Origin: Neckera pumila
Lineage: Eukaryota; Streptophyta; Bryopsida; Hypnales; Neckeraceae
DNA: 64,000 nt
Assembly (NCBI GenBank): GCA_963969595.1
Contig: OZ018409.1
Span: 31,757,282 to 31,821,281 of the forward strand
Direction: 5' to 3'
Shown here: positions 1 to 12,108 of the stretch, piece by piece
How positions within the stretch are numbered: the first letter of the stretch is position 1
Layout: every line of letters starts with the position of its first letter
The notes under the pieces: model-generated
Databases searched by the model: none
Seen by the model: the letters and a program-made list of their open reading frames with translations, nothing else
Told to the model about the DNA's origin: nothing
Position numbers and translations under genes: made by a program

Positions 1-1662
1 AATCCTCTTTTGATCTCCAATAAGATCCAACAAAAACTTATGCAAGCATGATTATTTGGTCAATTTTACATGTTATTACCTTAAATTAACGGTGTGTGAT
101 GGAAAAGAAATTTTGCTGAAGGAGGAGAAAGTTTTTTACATACCATAGATGGAGCGCCCCAAGTCTCGGTAGCGAACATACCGATTGGGCTCATCCCAGT
201 CCCACAAACTAGACAAGATCAAAGTGCAGTAATACGTGACACAGGTACCCATCAGCAACGTCACCACACCTGCTCTCCCACATAACCAATGGAAGCACAA
301 TTATTAATTTTTTTTAATTTTAAAAATTCACAAGCATCACCAAAAATAAAATTGAAGACTTCACAATCAAATATACAAGTGGAAGCTCAACTCTTCTAAG
401 GACAAAGGATTCATGGTTTTAAAATGAACAGTTGTATCTTTTTGAGCAAATTACAGTCTCTATGTAAAGTATGGCATTCTTCATCCTTTAAAAAAGATAT
501 TCAATAGTAAGAGAAGAATCTAAAAGAGTTGGTAACTAAAGTGGGTGAAAGAAATACTTTTTAGGGTGGTTTAGACCTCCCTCTTTGACCAATGAGGAAT
601 ATCTCAACCTTGAAAGAAACAAAAGGTCACATTGCAATCACTGATGGGTCAAATCAACCTACTATATTTCCCTCCAATCTCAAACCTCCATCACAATGAG
701 CATTACTTCATTCCTCTCAAGATAAAAATATCCCCTAGTGAGAATGTATATTTAATAGTGGTGTCAAAGAATAGCAAAACCTACAAAATCAAAAATCTCA
801 TTAATTTCTAATTCGACAAAATGTGAAGAGAGTGACAAAGAGGGTTTAAATATCCCTTTCTATGAATGTACCCTAAGGACTTGAAAGCGGTGCCAACAAA
901 TAATTAAAAATTGAAAATTGAAATCAAAAATTCCAAAATTAATCCAACAGAATGAGAAGAATGTCAAGAGAGTGAGGAAGAGGGTTAAAACATCCCCTTG
1001 GTATGAATGTACCCTTTAGGATTTAACAGCAGAGCCAAAAAATGCCAAAAGTATTACAATGCTCACAAAAACTTGATTCAACAAAATGAGAGGAATGTGA
1101 AGAGAGCTAAGGGAAGGAAAAATTCTTCTAGTTCTTCTTTAAATATTAAATAAAAATTGTATCTCCCTTCTAATGGAAAAGGTATGTAGTTATTGTATCA
1201 CTCGTCCTAAAAAAACTTTTAATGCACACCAACCCAAACCAAGTCAATGGTTGAGGTTTCTTCTTCAAAAGAAAGAGAGAGGAAGAGGCTATTTGTTAAT
1301 AGAAAAAAGGTGATAAATTTTTTTTAAAAAGGATTGAAGTTTTTTCAGGCAAAAAAGGCAAAAAGGCTTGCCGTTTGTCGGTTTGTCTACTTTCGCTACT
1401 ATTATTGTATCAGTATCTTTTGCTGTTTCGTTTCCTGAGGGAGCTAGTGCAGCATTAGTTCATTACCTCCGGGCCACCCCAACTGGGACATGGCGTAGGG
1501 CAAGGGAGCAAACGCTGCAGGCGTGGCGATCGTGGTGGCCAAATGGAAAGCTGAAACGGGCCATGTTCCTCTCCCTTCCACCCGCTTCTCTGGAGAACCG
1601 GGATAATCCGTCCCCTCCAAGTCACTCCTGGCCTTCGCACCCTCAGACTGCGGGTTCTCCAT
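1..1662 (-). CDS. GABA transporter 2-like amino-acid permease, first two coding exons (partial)
   Basis: Proton-coupled amino-acid permease of the plant AAAP family, expected in a membrane and most like the 'probable GABA transporter 2' subgroup. Exon 1 is 1467-1662 and ends at a CGGAG|GTAATG donor; exon 2 is 144-269 with a GCAG acceptor and a GTATGT donor. The two join in phase with a glycine codon split across the 1.2-kb intron. The first transmembrane block has the family signature TWPVSAFHLATTIATPAAFA followed by PLPYAMSQLGW, and exon 2 carries the second helix and the RYRDLGRSIYG motif. I chose the ATG at 1660-1662 because it sits in a strong ACCATGG context; an in-frame ATG 15 bases upstream is possible. 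The remaining exons, holding the other helices, lie beyond the left edge. Family assignment is from remembered motifs; the substrate is inferred. Confidence 0.85.
815..1115. repeat. Imperfect tandem repeat inside the permease intron
   Basis: About 2.3 copies of a unit near 130 bp. Each begins with an (A)CAAAATGAGA/GAATGTGAAGAGAG-like segment. The first two go on through TATGAATGTACCCT to a GCCAACAAA or GCCAAAAAA segment; the third is truncated. Copies start near 818, 948 and 1080. Confidence 0.6.
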
Positions 1663-3330
1663 GGTACCACGTTGCATCTGCCATTTACAACAGTGTACAG
1701 TGTACAGTTAGCCTCCAAAAATTCAAAAATTAGTACTGTTTTCAGATGAAAACTCTAACTTGAAAGCATGTGAGACTTAATTGTTTCTGTGAATCCACGG
1801 AATCTTCTGAAGATAGATTTCTTAACATCCACTTCGCAACGCATACTAGCTTTGAAATGAAAATCTGCTGTTCTGAGAAGATCGAAAGGTCATTATTGTG
1901 AAGGAGGTGATCAAACCATCTTCTCTGCAGATTCACACAACAGAAGAGCAAGTTGACACCAACAAAACAAAACAAGAAGCTGAGCACTGGCTTTTGACTT
2001 TTTGAGTCAGATCCTGCGCAAACTTCCTCACATTCACTGTAAATGTAGCTTTCGTGAACGCAAAGACTCTTTTCCTTCGATTTTGAGGCAACAATTAAAG
2101 TCATACACAGTGAGAGACCTTGTGAAATATGCTGATTGCACTGGAAAAAACCGACAACTTACTGTCGAGATTTTTTTCTGGAAAATCTACCACGCTTGTA
2201 CCTGCAACTACTGGTCTTACAATGGCGAAGTAACAGAAAGATTTAGTGGAAGACACTTACTCGCACCCCAAACGAGTCCTACCTTCTGAGTGAGCCTCTG
2301 GACGAAAGCACGAGGCCGAAATGCTGACAACTTGAAGGCAATTCCTTGCCTTTACAAATGTTTAGCTAGCAAGCAGTTTCGAAAGCAGGATCAGGAGGTA
2401 AGCAAGGCGGGAAGTTGTATTTCGGCTGCACGCTACAGGAGGCCACGCCCATGGCCGCTCCGAAGAAGCTCTCAGCGATTCCAGCAACTCTAACTTAGTT
2501 CTATAACACACCATCAACAACAAAGCTCTAGCTAGTTACTGCACCAAAAAAGACACCCAAACGAAACCAAACCTGAAACAAACTGAAGTAGCGGTCTTAT
2601 AAAATAGCTACTTAATTGGGAAACTATTCCTTTCACTGTAGGAGCCAGAGGAGCTTCTTTTACACTAATTACTTGTTTAATTTTGTATTGCCAGATTCCT
2701 GGAGCGCTAGTTAGTACAAAAGTGAGTCCTGAGAATTGGGACTTCCGTCAACTGGTTCGCACTTCTGAGGATTGCCGCTGTTGTGTCTATTGAGGAGGTC
2801 AAGAAGGCAGTTCAAAGTTGAGGCTACCTATCACCGCCTCTCAGTGGGAGTGGGGTATCGTTTCTTCTTCTTTTTATTGCTTTTTAGGAAACTTTGTTGT
2901 TTGAGTTTTTGGCCTGTTTTGGTTATTTTGGGCTATTTTTTATTGTTTGCCGGAGGACGGTCCGTAAATGTGTGCTGTTGGCTCTTGGAACTGATGATTT
3001 TTAGCTCCCTTGGATTCTGGATTCATTCTGAGAAACAGTAACTGTAGATGGGTGTGCGTTCCAAAGGCTGGACTGCCAATGAAAGGAAGAGGGGTGGGGG
3101 GTGGACTGGACTGGACAGGGTGGTGATGGGAATCTGACAGCCACGTATCCATGTGAATCAAGTCTGTTGACATAAACGTCACAAGCAGGGTAAACTTTTT
3201 GCCCTCCAACCATGTCGCTCATGAGTCATGAGTGTTTAACCCTGAAGCGTGCCGACATCCAAATTCTGGACGATGAATAGAGGGCTTTGATGAATGTTTA
3301 ACATTAGCCCCGTGCACATGGTTGGTGGTG
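1663..3330. other. Intergenic stretch upstream of the permease; no gene recognised
   Basis: Contains the presumed promoter and leader of the minus-strand permease. Open frames here are short, lack recognisable domains and look like chance. A 42-bp segment at about 3244-3290 recurs in direct orientation near 6445-6492, on the far side of the Harbinger element. Confidence 0.4.
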
Positions 3331-3797
3331 AGGGCTGTGTTTGCAGCCTCACGAGCTGAGGTGGGCCCCACCTACCACCAGCCAGCTCGACCCCGACAGG
3401 TGCTAGTGGCCTTCCCCGGAGTGAAACCACCCTGCCGCAAGGTGGTCTGGTGAATTTAAAAGAAGGCCCTTTGTCAGCGGATTTTTAGGCGTAGTAGAGA
3501 GAGAATCCTTTTCTCTCTCAACTGAGCAGATTGAAAAAACTGTGAGGTTTTTTGGTGTCGGAGCTTGGAAGAGTTTGGGAGGGCTTAGGAGAGCTTCAAC
3601 TTCATGTTCAATTATCTTGGTATGTGTATTTTTTTTTTTCAATTTTATTTGGCAAATGGTAGTACATGTTCTTGGGAATGTTTCTTTGTTGTTTTTGAAT
3701 TACATTTTGTGTTAAGTGCAAGTTTTGGAAGGTCCTCTCCATTTTAGGGTTTTAGGACCAAATATTTGTTTGAAAACAATTTGAGAGAGTTTTTCAA

Positions 3798-5013
3798 GTG
3801 GATATGGAGCCCACATTTTGTGCTCAAGTGGTGCTCACGTGGCTCATGCTCTCTATGACAATGAACAACTGCTTGAGTTACAAAAGCCGGGCTTGGGAGG
3901 TCTTGAATTCCGGTAGAGGGACTTCTATGGGATTTCATTTTCTTTGGTTGTTGTTCTTGCTTTGTAAGGGGAAGAAACCAAATGCTCCCTGTCTCTTTTG
4001 GGTAGAGCCTTGGCAAGCGACACATTGGAATTATGTAGAGAGGGTAGTGTGGAGAGCAAGTAATGAAATGCACCACAACAAATTCAAAAAGTTTTATAGA
4101 ATGAGTTTTGGTACATTTGAAAACTTGGTGAACATGTTGACACCATTCCTGAGAAGTAGGTGTGTGAATCAAGTGAGGCCACAAATGGAAATCAAAAAAA
4201 TTGTGGCATGTGTGCTTTATAGATTGCACATGGCCATAGTCTGGAGCACATGGCGGATCGTTTTAAAATTGGTGCTTCAACCATTAGGAAGTATGTTGAC
4301 ATTATTTGTGACATACTTACAAAGAAAGACAAATTGTTTAGTCATTACATTTGTATTCCTAGTGGAGACCGCCTTCAAACCATCATTTCCGACTTTGAAG
4401 AAATAACGGGATTGCCAAATATTTGTAGAGCTATTGATGGGACTCATATACCATTAGCAGAGAATCCTAGTAGAAGAGTGACATTGGCTGCTAGTGACTT
4501 TTTCAGTAGGAAAAAATTTCATTCTGTTGTTCTACAAGCGGTATGTGATTCACAGAAGATTTTCTGGAACGTTTGCGCTGGCCAACCTGGAGGAGTGCAT
4601 GACGGTGGTCAATTCAAAGTCTCAAGTTTGTACAAGAGTTTGAAGAACCGGGACATTCTTCAACAATCGGTAGTTTGGATGGAAGATGTCCGTTGCACTC
4701 CTTATTTGATTGGAGATGCTGCATATCCCATCCAAAGCTACTTGATGAAGAATTAGAAGGCTTCAAACGATTTGAAAAAAAATGATTTGATAATTCAATG
4801 AACTCTGAAAGAGTGGTAATTGAACAAGCGTTTGGAATCTTGAAGAATAGATGGAGGATCTTGAGGCATTTCAATTCAAGAGTGGATAGGGCCGCAAGGA
4901 TCACTGTGGCATGTTGTTGGCTTCACAACTATTGTGAGTTGTTGAATGAAGGAGAGCCTCATGTGGCTAATGCCTATTTGAGAGGAGATCCACTAGTTGG
5001 ATTGGGAATGTAA
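3798..5013 (+). pseudogene. Harbinger (HARBI1-like) transposase, frameshifted
   Basis: DDE-superfamily nuclease that would cut and join the element's ends. The reading is spread over three frames: 3798 to about 4240 (helical region ending MEIKKIVACVLYRLHMAIV), 4250-4756 (first catalytic Asp in AIDGTHIPL, second in IGDAAYPI) and 4798-5013 (catalytic Glu in VVIEQAFGILKNRW). The first shift lies near 4240-4250. The second break is a TAG at 4754-4756 followed by a run of eight A residues and a further shift. All three catalytic residues can still be read in the fragments, so the protein decayed by small indels rather than loss of the active site. An intron at one of the breaks cannot be excluded, but no good GT/AG pair is evident. 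Confidence 0.85.
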
Positions 5014-5541
5014 GGTTACCCATGCCTAGGGGTGGAGAAGCATCAAAACGTGAGGGAGAAAGATTGAAGGAAAAATTGTATGCACAATGGGTTTTGGAAA
5101 ATCCTAATGATGAATGAATGATACCATATTGCACATGCAATTTCTCAAATATTTGAATGCAATGCTTGTATATAAGTACAATGAATTATGTTGAAAGTAA
5201 GTCTTTTATTGAACGTAGTGGAATTTGTAACAAATCCAAACAAATCCTAACAAATCCAATTAAATTCCACATAGCATTGGTAAAACATTCCAATGCTCTA
5301 AAGCCTTGCAAGAACATAACACATAGAAATTACTTCTACTTAGAAGTACTAGAGGAGTCCTTGCCCTTGAGCACTTCAACAAACAAAGCGGCCATTTGCA
5401 ATTGGCCATTCATTGCCAAGTCCCTCCTCTCTTTGTCACTCTCTATCATCTTCTCTGCAATGGACATCTTCATCTTCTCCGCCTCTAGAATTCCCTTAGA
5501 GAAATTGGTAATAGCGGAAGCAATGGACTCATCTGCAGTAG

Positions 5542-6060
5542 CTAGCTTTCTCTTTCTCTTTCAGCACTTCTATTAACTTGTCCCTCACATCCCGGTTGGT
5601 TAACCACTTGTGAACATGGGGACAGTACAGAAGTAGCATCTGTAGAGGGGGGAGTACAAGGAGTGGTATGCAAAGTGTTCTCCTCATCATCACTCACAAC
5701 ATGAACCTCTGAATGCTGTATATGGACACCCTGATTAACACCGTGAGGGACTCCATTGATTTTAGCCGTACCACCAAAGATATTGTCAAAGATTTTGTAC
5801 CATGGAGTCCAAGAAGAAGGTGCAGCTCCCGTTCCTTCTTGCTTGGCCTTCTCCTCTTGGTAAGTAGTCTTCATCTTGTTCCACTTGTCCCGAGCTTGGG
5901 TCCATGTTCTTTGAGGGTCGTTAGGAAACTGTGCATTCAACTTCCTCGCAAATGCCTCCCAATTCACTTGCTTGAACGGTTTCCGGTTGTACTCAAAGTA
6001 CTTCTCCTCACATATGCCTACAAAAAACTTCAAAGCTCCCTCTATCCATTCCCTCTTCAA
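5542..6060 (-). CDS. Myb/SANT-like DNA-binding partner protein of the Harbinger element
   Basis: A 172-residue open frame with a Myb/SANT-like trihelix domain in the first 80 residues: REWIEGALKFFVGICEEKYF, then F..VNWEAFARKLNAQFP, then TWTQARDKWNKMKTTYQEEK. This is the pattern of the second protein of PIF/Harbinger transposons, which brings the transposase to the ends. An acidic Ser/Thr-rich tail follows. It converges on the transposase, the usual layout. The frame stays open to about 6100 without an ATG, so the true start is probably upstream or in a small exon. Unlike the transposase it shows no internal stop or frameshift. Confidence 0.75.
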   Translation of the reverse strand: MKREWIEGALKFFVGICEEKYFEYNRKPFKQVNWEAFARKLNAQFPNDPQRTWTQARDKWNKMKTTYQEEKAKQEGTGAAPSSWTPWYKIFDNIFGGTAKINGVPHGVNQGVHIQHSEVHVVSDDEENTLHTTPCTPPSTDATSVLSPCSQVVNQPGCEGQVNRSAERERES

Positions 6061-6669
6061 ATTTGAAGAACCACCCTTTCCTCTCTCTTGGGTCCCCTGA
6101 AAATCAACCCTCCATTATGCCCCCGAATCACAAACCCTAACTCAAACAAATGAAACTCAAAAAGGAAGGACTCCCTAGAGTTCAGGAGAGTACGGCCTGT
6201 GACCTGTGCTGGCTCTGTGGTGAAGGAAAAGAAGCGAAGCTGCGAGGAGGAACCCCATTCTTTGACAGGTCGCTACAGTATTCACCACCCCGGTAATTTT
6301 GTCGTTGTAAACAAACCGTGAGGGCGCAGCTCTCATTCTTGCTTTGCCTCGTCTGTGAGGGCTTGGTGAGGGCAAACCCGAGTTTCCACGCTCTCACCTG
6401 CAACGTCGCACGTCCCCCGTTTGCCTCATGTGCGCGGGCTTATTGAAGGGCGCTGACGTCCATATTTTGGACAATGAACAGAGGACTTCGAGGCACTATT
6501 TTGTGCAACTAACGTTTCATTCATCCTATGTAATACTTTGAATTTAGAAAAGGCAACCTTCCTTAATGACCAAATTCATGAAATTCTAGTAAATGATGAT
6601 TCCGTACAAAGATATAAGCAAAAATGTGCAAAAATTCAGAAAAGGGTTGAGACGTTTAGGGGTTAAGCT

Positions 6670-7000
6670 TAACATTATTTACCAATAAGGCAGGAGTCCG
6701 TTTTGCATCCTTGAACAAAATTATGTTCTATGGCTCCTTAGTCAGCCCCAGTCTTTGAATTAACCTTTGAAGGATGTAGCCTCCTATGACCAAGGTAGTC
6801 ATCAAAATGTTCTGATTATTCGATTAAAAGGTACATTCTTTATTTCTACAATGAACAATGAAGTCATCCGTTAGACGCTTTTGGTCCTCTGCATCCTTCA
6901 AGGATTAACTAGTAAATCCCTCCTAAGTATCTAACTGAAAGCATAATACCTTCAGAGCATAAGAGGAACATTGCTTGGTCATACAATGTTATAAATGGAA
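6670..7000. repeat. Dispersed repeat, copy 1
   Basis: Starts with TTATTTACCAATAAGG, followed by GTCCGTTTTGCATCC..., and ends with GGAACATTGCTTGGTCATAC. Related segments occur at 7010-7120 with a matching tail at 8379-8412, and at 15575-15770. No coding potential was seen. The sequence from 6383 to 6669 holds no gene, but TTTAGGGGTTAA at 6655-6666 is a solitary right terminus of the TTAA family. Confidence 0.55.
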
Positions 7001-7221
7001 ATCATAACATTATTTACCAATAAGGAAGGGGTTCTTGTGCAATCTTTGAAAAGAAAACCCCTGCAATGAATAAAGTTGTCTTATATGTGTGCTTAGCCAA
7101 CTACAATTTTTGAGTTAATCCTTAAACAATATTCACTCGCCTAGAGGGCAATCTAGAAGGGAACAAAAAATCTCCTTCAAGCAAGGTATAAGCCTTATTG
7201 TTTACGCAAAGTTTGTGCGAT

Positions 7222-7398
7222 CATGGCATGCAAAAGTGAACAGTGAATAGTGCTTTGACTTTGTTGCCTAAAATGCAATATTTGACAAGCCATATTTGAA
7301 ATGGGTTTAATAGGTTGAAACATTCCAAAAAAACACAAAAAATACTTTGTCAAGAATTCTCTAAAAACCAAGTTTGAGAGGTTTAGCTTGTCATTTAA
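7222..7398. repeat. Older host repeat flanking a TTAA element, copy A
   Basis: Shares long stretches with 18380-18525 plus 19455-19500 (for example GCATGCAAAAGTGAA, then AATAGGTTGAAA.ATTCCAAAAAA). In this copy the repeat runs uninterrupted through GTCAAGAATTCTC, where copy B carries an element, and is itself interrupted at 7395-7398 by the element starting at 7399. Confidence 0.65.
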
Positions 7399-8320
7399 CC
7401 CCTAAAAGCCCATTGTTCCTTTGAGAAACAAATGGGATTTTGGACAAGTACCTATAGGCTGAATTTTGTCTTGATTTTCCGAAACTTTTTTTGAAGATAG
7501 AAAAATTGCTAAGCTTTGTAAGAACATAATTTTTTTGTTAATCCGTGCCCAGAAAAAAAAGTAATGTCCAAATAACTCAAAACAACCTTCGAAGGGCAGT
7601 AATTTTTTTTTAAATTTTAAAATAAATTAAATTTTCTTTTTAAGATTATATTTTGGTCTATTTGGAAAGCTTTAATTCATTTCATTTGGATTTTTTATGA
7701 GAAAGTTATGGACAATCTTGTTTTGGGGGCACTTAGAGCATCTTCCTGAAAAAAATAACTTGTAGGATTTATTTTTGAATGCAATTTTTACAACTTTTCA
7801 AAAAAACAATTCCACATAGTTTAGTTTTTTATGCAAGAACAATCTCACCATTGGGAGTAGTGCTTTTTAATTCCATCTAAAATATATTAATATTTTAGAT
7901 TTTCCTTCTAGCTTGTACCTACTTCTACTTAATAATTTTTTTAATAATGAAAATTAAGTTTTTATGGAGGGTTTTTTTTCCCTAGACTCTCAACTCAATT
8001 CTATATAGAGAGAGTGATTTAAAGCTCAAAACTCAAAACTTTAAAGTGCAAAACATTTAAGTTAAAAATGTCCAAAGTCATAAATTCTAGTCCCACAATG
8101 TGCTGAAAAACTTGTTTTTTTCACTTTAAACACAAATTTCTTGCAATTTGTTTGGTCAAAAATTCTGAAATTTTTTCCACACATCTTCATAATAGTTAGG
8201 TGTAAGATTCTATGGTTAGATGTGCAAAAAAATATTTTTCAATTCTTTTACTCTTTGCTACAAAAATGGCAGTTTTGGGTGTTTTTGGCAGAAAAAAGGC
8301 CTTGGGCCTTTAGGAGATAA
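7399..8320 (+). mobile_element. TTAA-flanked short element, copy 1
   Basis: Left end is TTAA|CCCCTAAAAGCCC. The interior is AT-rich, shared with the copies at 8590, 12109 and 48690 (for example GGGATTTTGGACA and AGAAAGTTATGGACAATCTTG). The right terminus has decayed (CCTTTAGGAGATAA), so the end is approximate. No coding capacity; it would depend on a transposase supplied elsewhere. Confidence 0.7.
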
Positions 8321-8589
8321 GGATTAATTTCTACATCCCTCCCTGGAATCTAGCAAAGAATAATAATTTTATAGCACGGGGAGGAACATTGCTTGGTTAT
8401 ACAATGCTATGATAGCCTATATGAAGGAGAAGTCTCTACTATTTTTAATAATATTTTTCTATTTGTGATTCAAGGCTTATTATAATAAATAATATTTGAA
8501 AAATCCCCAGCCCTTACTTGTATGGATTTGGAAAAATGTAGTTAAAAGAAATCCAAAATTTCCTAAACTCTAGTAGCAAAGGGCTTTAA

Positions 8590-9491
8590 TCCCTAAAGGA
8601 ACAAATTCCCTTGAGCAGGCTCGTATGACCTCAAATTTTAACCTGAGTTTTTGAGTTTTTTTTTGAAGATAGGAAATCACATTATCTTTCTATATAAATA
8701 AATAAATATTTTTTCAATCGGTGCCCGGGAGCAAAAGTTATGCCATCTAAAGTCTTAAAAGTAACTTGTAGGGCAGAACAAAAACAACATAGAAAAATGA
8801 TTTTTAAAATTTAAAATTTTGTTTGAAAGTTCATATTTTGTCTACATTTGAAGCTTTGATTCAATTTATTTGAACTAATAATGAGAAAATTATGGACAAT
8901 CTTGTTTTTCGGGCAATCTTATGCATCTTTTTCAAAAAACAACTTATAGAATACATTTTTTAATATAATTTTCAATTTTTTTCAATTTTTTTTTTATTGG
9001 GTGAAGTTTGTTTGCAAGAAGAGTTTGACTGTTGGGATTATAATGTATCAATTCTATCTTAGAGCTATTAACAATTTACTGTTTTGTTCAATCTTGGACC
9101 TATTTCTACTTAACAATTTTTTTATATGTAAAAATCAGATTTTGATATTTTGATATTTTTTTCTTTGACTTTCAACTCAAATGTTCAATTAAAAAAAAAA
9201 ATTAACCCATGGTTTGAAGTGCAAAAACTTTCCACAAATGGCAATCAAAGTCATCTGAAATTGCAGGCCAATATTCAAAAAATCTTATTTTTCTAATTTC
9301 AAATGCTAATATCTTCCAATATGTATGGTCAAACTTCATGAAATTTTTACCACATGATTTGAGACAAGTGAAGTACAAGATCCAAAAGTTAGATTCAAAA
9401 AAAATGTTTTATTTGTTTCTAAGATGATTGCAGCATATATGGCATTTTTTAATGGTTTCAGAGCCAAAAAATGATGTGGTTCTTTTAGGGA
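8590..9491 (+). mobile_element. TTAA-flanked short element, copy 2
   Basis: Bounded by TTAA at 8586-8589 and 9492-9495. Termini are TCCCTAAAGG on the left and TTTTAGGGA on the right, so both ends carry the same C-to-T change and stay complementary. 902 bp, non-coding. Confidence 0.8.
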
Positions 9492-10230
9492 TTAAGGTGT
9501 TCAAATTTTTGCAGTAGATTACTAAAAACAAATACATTGGTTACAAGCTCCATGTTGTTAGTGTTTTACTGCAATAGTGCCTTGTTGCCTATAGGTACTA
9601 TATCTATCTAGCAACTTGGTCAGAAAATAAGTAATTGAAAGGGTGCCTATGTAAACTTGCTTCTTCTTTTTGATAGAAGCAAAAGTATATTTAATTTTGA
9701 TGAGTGTGATGAGCTCATGATAATAACATTATTCATCAATGAGCCAAGGTGTCTTTGAAAATATCTATGCTTCTATTTAATTTTATTGATTTAACATGTG
9801 TCAAATGACTCAAATTATCATACAACAAGATGCTAGCTTCTACTTCACCTTTCCATTTAGTCTAACATTTCAATAGATACAAAAGCTAACTTTTCTTTAA
9901 CATTAAAAGCTAAAATGTTGAAATTCTAACCACTTAAAAAGACAGAATATTTTGCCACTTTTGTGACACCTGGGAAGACCAGTACAATGGTGAATACATA
10001 GACTACAAAAAAATCCACCAAAAGACCCCATATACCAAACTTCACTATTGGTGGATCAAAATGGGCACGTGTCTTTAATCTACATAGACACTACTTGGGA
10101 CATCGTTTCTACTAGTCAAACAATCACTCTTTAGATGAATAATGATATAATTCATGAACTGTTAAGGGTGATTGCAAGAAAACTGGTCCTATTTCCCGTT
10201 ACATTGAGGGTACCCTCTCTTTAAAACCAC

Positions 10231-10674
10231 TAAGGTAAACCAGCCTATTGTGGTTGGATGACCCATAGTAGACACCTAATGACTCCTTCACAATTTTTTT
10301 GGCCACAATCAATATCTAACCTGACACCAATGGAGTGGTAAATGACCTCATTAGGAACACCTGTTTTTTCATGTAAATCATTGTAAAAAGTGACTTTTCA
10401 TAGGCTTCTACATTAGTTATTATTGTGACCACTTCAGATGATTAAGAAGAGCATATTGGATACATTTTTTGTTGGTTTTGGGGTAGTCTACTGACTCTTT
10501 TGGACAAATCACTTCAAAAATCCATAACAAATTCACACTTTGTTTGAAAAATATAATTTCAATTGCTCTCACTGTTTCTCACATTTGTCTTCATGTGGGA
10601 AATTTTTTAAAAACTTTCAACAATGGCATGAGGATAGACTCCAAAGTTTGACCACAATGGGCTAGTTTACCTTA
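10231..10674. mobile_element. 444-bp element of a second inverted-repeat family, copy A
   Basis: Ends are TAAGGTAAACCAGCC.ATTG on the left and its near complement ending GTTTACCTTA on the right. The interior matches the copy at 13075-13519 over most of its length (GACCCATxxTxGACACCTAAT, then TCTCACTGT.TCTCAC). A TA target duplication is possible. No coding capacity. Confidence 0.75.
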
Positions 10675-12108
10675 TAACTTTTGAAGCAAAAGTCCAATGA
10701 ATATGAAATTTTTATTTGAGATGTCTAACTTTATGGTAATCAGATCCCTTATTTTTTTAGTAATTAAAAAAAATCCTTTTATATTTAAAAATATTTTTTA
10801 CTAATTTGTCACACCGTAAGATTTAGGGGCTTTTACTACGTTAGGAATCCTCAAATTTCATGGTCTGGAGTTGAAATTTTCATGATCTATTTGCATAGTA
10901 AGAAAGCATATTTCTACCAAAGTAATCTAAAAATATATTATTTTGTGTCCTCCATATGAGTACAAACAACACTCCCATTGCGTGCAATTTTTGAACAATG
11001 AAGATGATTCTAAGATCAATCTTTTGATGAAATCTCATCACTATGAATTCTTCCCAAATTGCCAAATTTTAGTTTTATTTAAAATTATTTTTCCTATTTA
11101 TTTACAAATTAAAATGTAAAACTACAATGCAAGTAGTCGTATTTTCATGAGATTTTGCACTTTTCTAGTTCTCCTACTTAGAGAAATTTCTTATGCTTTT
11201 CCTTCCTAGGGTACCTTCTTCTTAAAGGTATATACATTTTAAACATATTTTTCACAAAACAAAAATTCTAATTATAAAGCACTCCCAAAAGAAAAAATGA
11301 GTATTGTACAAAACGCTACCAAAAACGTACAATCTTTCTTGCAATAATCCTAAGCAAAAAGTCTTATTGTAATATGGATTTAGATAATTGGCAATTTAGC
11401 AAATGGTGTAAGATTGGTACACTAGCTAGGATGAATGCACGGTTGGATGACTCACTTTTTCTTTCACAATGCTATTTTCAAAAAGCACTTTATATAGCAA
11501 GATGAAATAGACATAGTGAAATTCATGTCATTGAATGTAAAAATTTGTGTTTACATAGGGAACTTTATTGCATTGAAAAGTGTTCTTGATTTTTCTAAAG
11601 TTCATCTTAAATTATAGGAGTTAGGGACTTTTTGAAATTGGAATATGGACTTTGGCAAACTGGGAATGAAATTTTGTTTGGATTTTTTTATGAAGAAAAA
11701 GAACATATTATTGGAATACCAACTTACAATATGTTGTATTTTAGATTTAGAGGCTTAGAATTCATTTCTTTTTAAGTAGAATCATTTGTCAAAATGTACT
11801 CATGGACTTTCAAAGGATTTGATTTTGACCTTTTTTCCAAAGTCCATATGAGGGTCAAAAAAAGGTGTTCTTCCATTTTTTGTTAGAACCCTGCATGCCA
11901 AAGGATCTTTCAGTGGGCGTAATGCTGAAAATCCAATGGTGAGCATGGCAACGTATGAATATCCATTAACTCATCTAATGTACCCAAAACTCATTGGTAT
12001 ATGAACTCATATATTGTCTTCCGTGATCCATTCAACCATGCATCCACTCCCAAAATTGCACGCTACCTAGTATTATTAGCATCCCTTTGTGTACATCTCC
12101 AAAATTAA
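10675..12108. other. Gene-free AT-rich DNA
   Basis: Nothing with coding character or recognisable repeat structure seen, apart from the left TTAA of the next element at 12105-12108. The segment 9496-10230 is likewise featureless. Confidence 0.4.

Larger units (their letters stand above)
3331..6382. mobile_element. PIF/Harbinger DNA transposon, decayed
   Basis: The span holds the two proteins that define PIF/Harbinger elements: a DDE transposase on the plus strand and a Myb/SANT-like protein on the minus strand, arranged convergently. Candidate ends are GC-rich and roughly inverted: the left starts near AGGGCTGTGTTTGCAGCC and the right, on the other strand, near CTCGGGTTTGCCCTCACC. The match is imperfect and I could not fix a 3-bp TTA/TAA target duplication, so the borders are approximate. 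Confidence 0.55.

Noticed and set aside
1368..1733. Plus-strand 121-residue frame
   Set aside because: It lies opposite the permease first exon, whose minus-strand reading has a clear family signature.
1742..2104. Minus-strand 120-residue Cys-rich frame
   Set aside because: No recognisable domain, intron structure or similarity; probably leader or chance.
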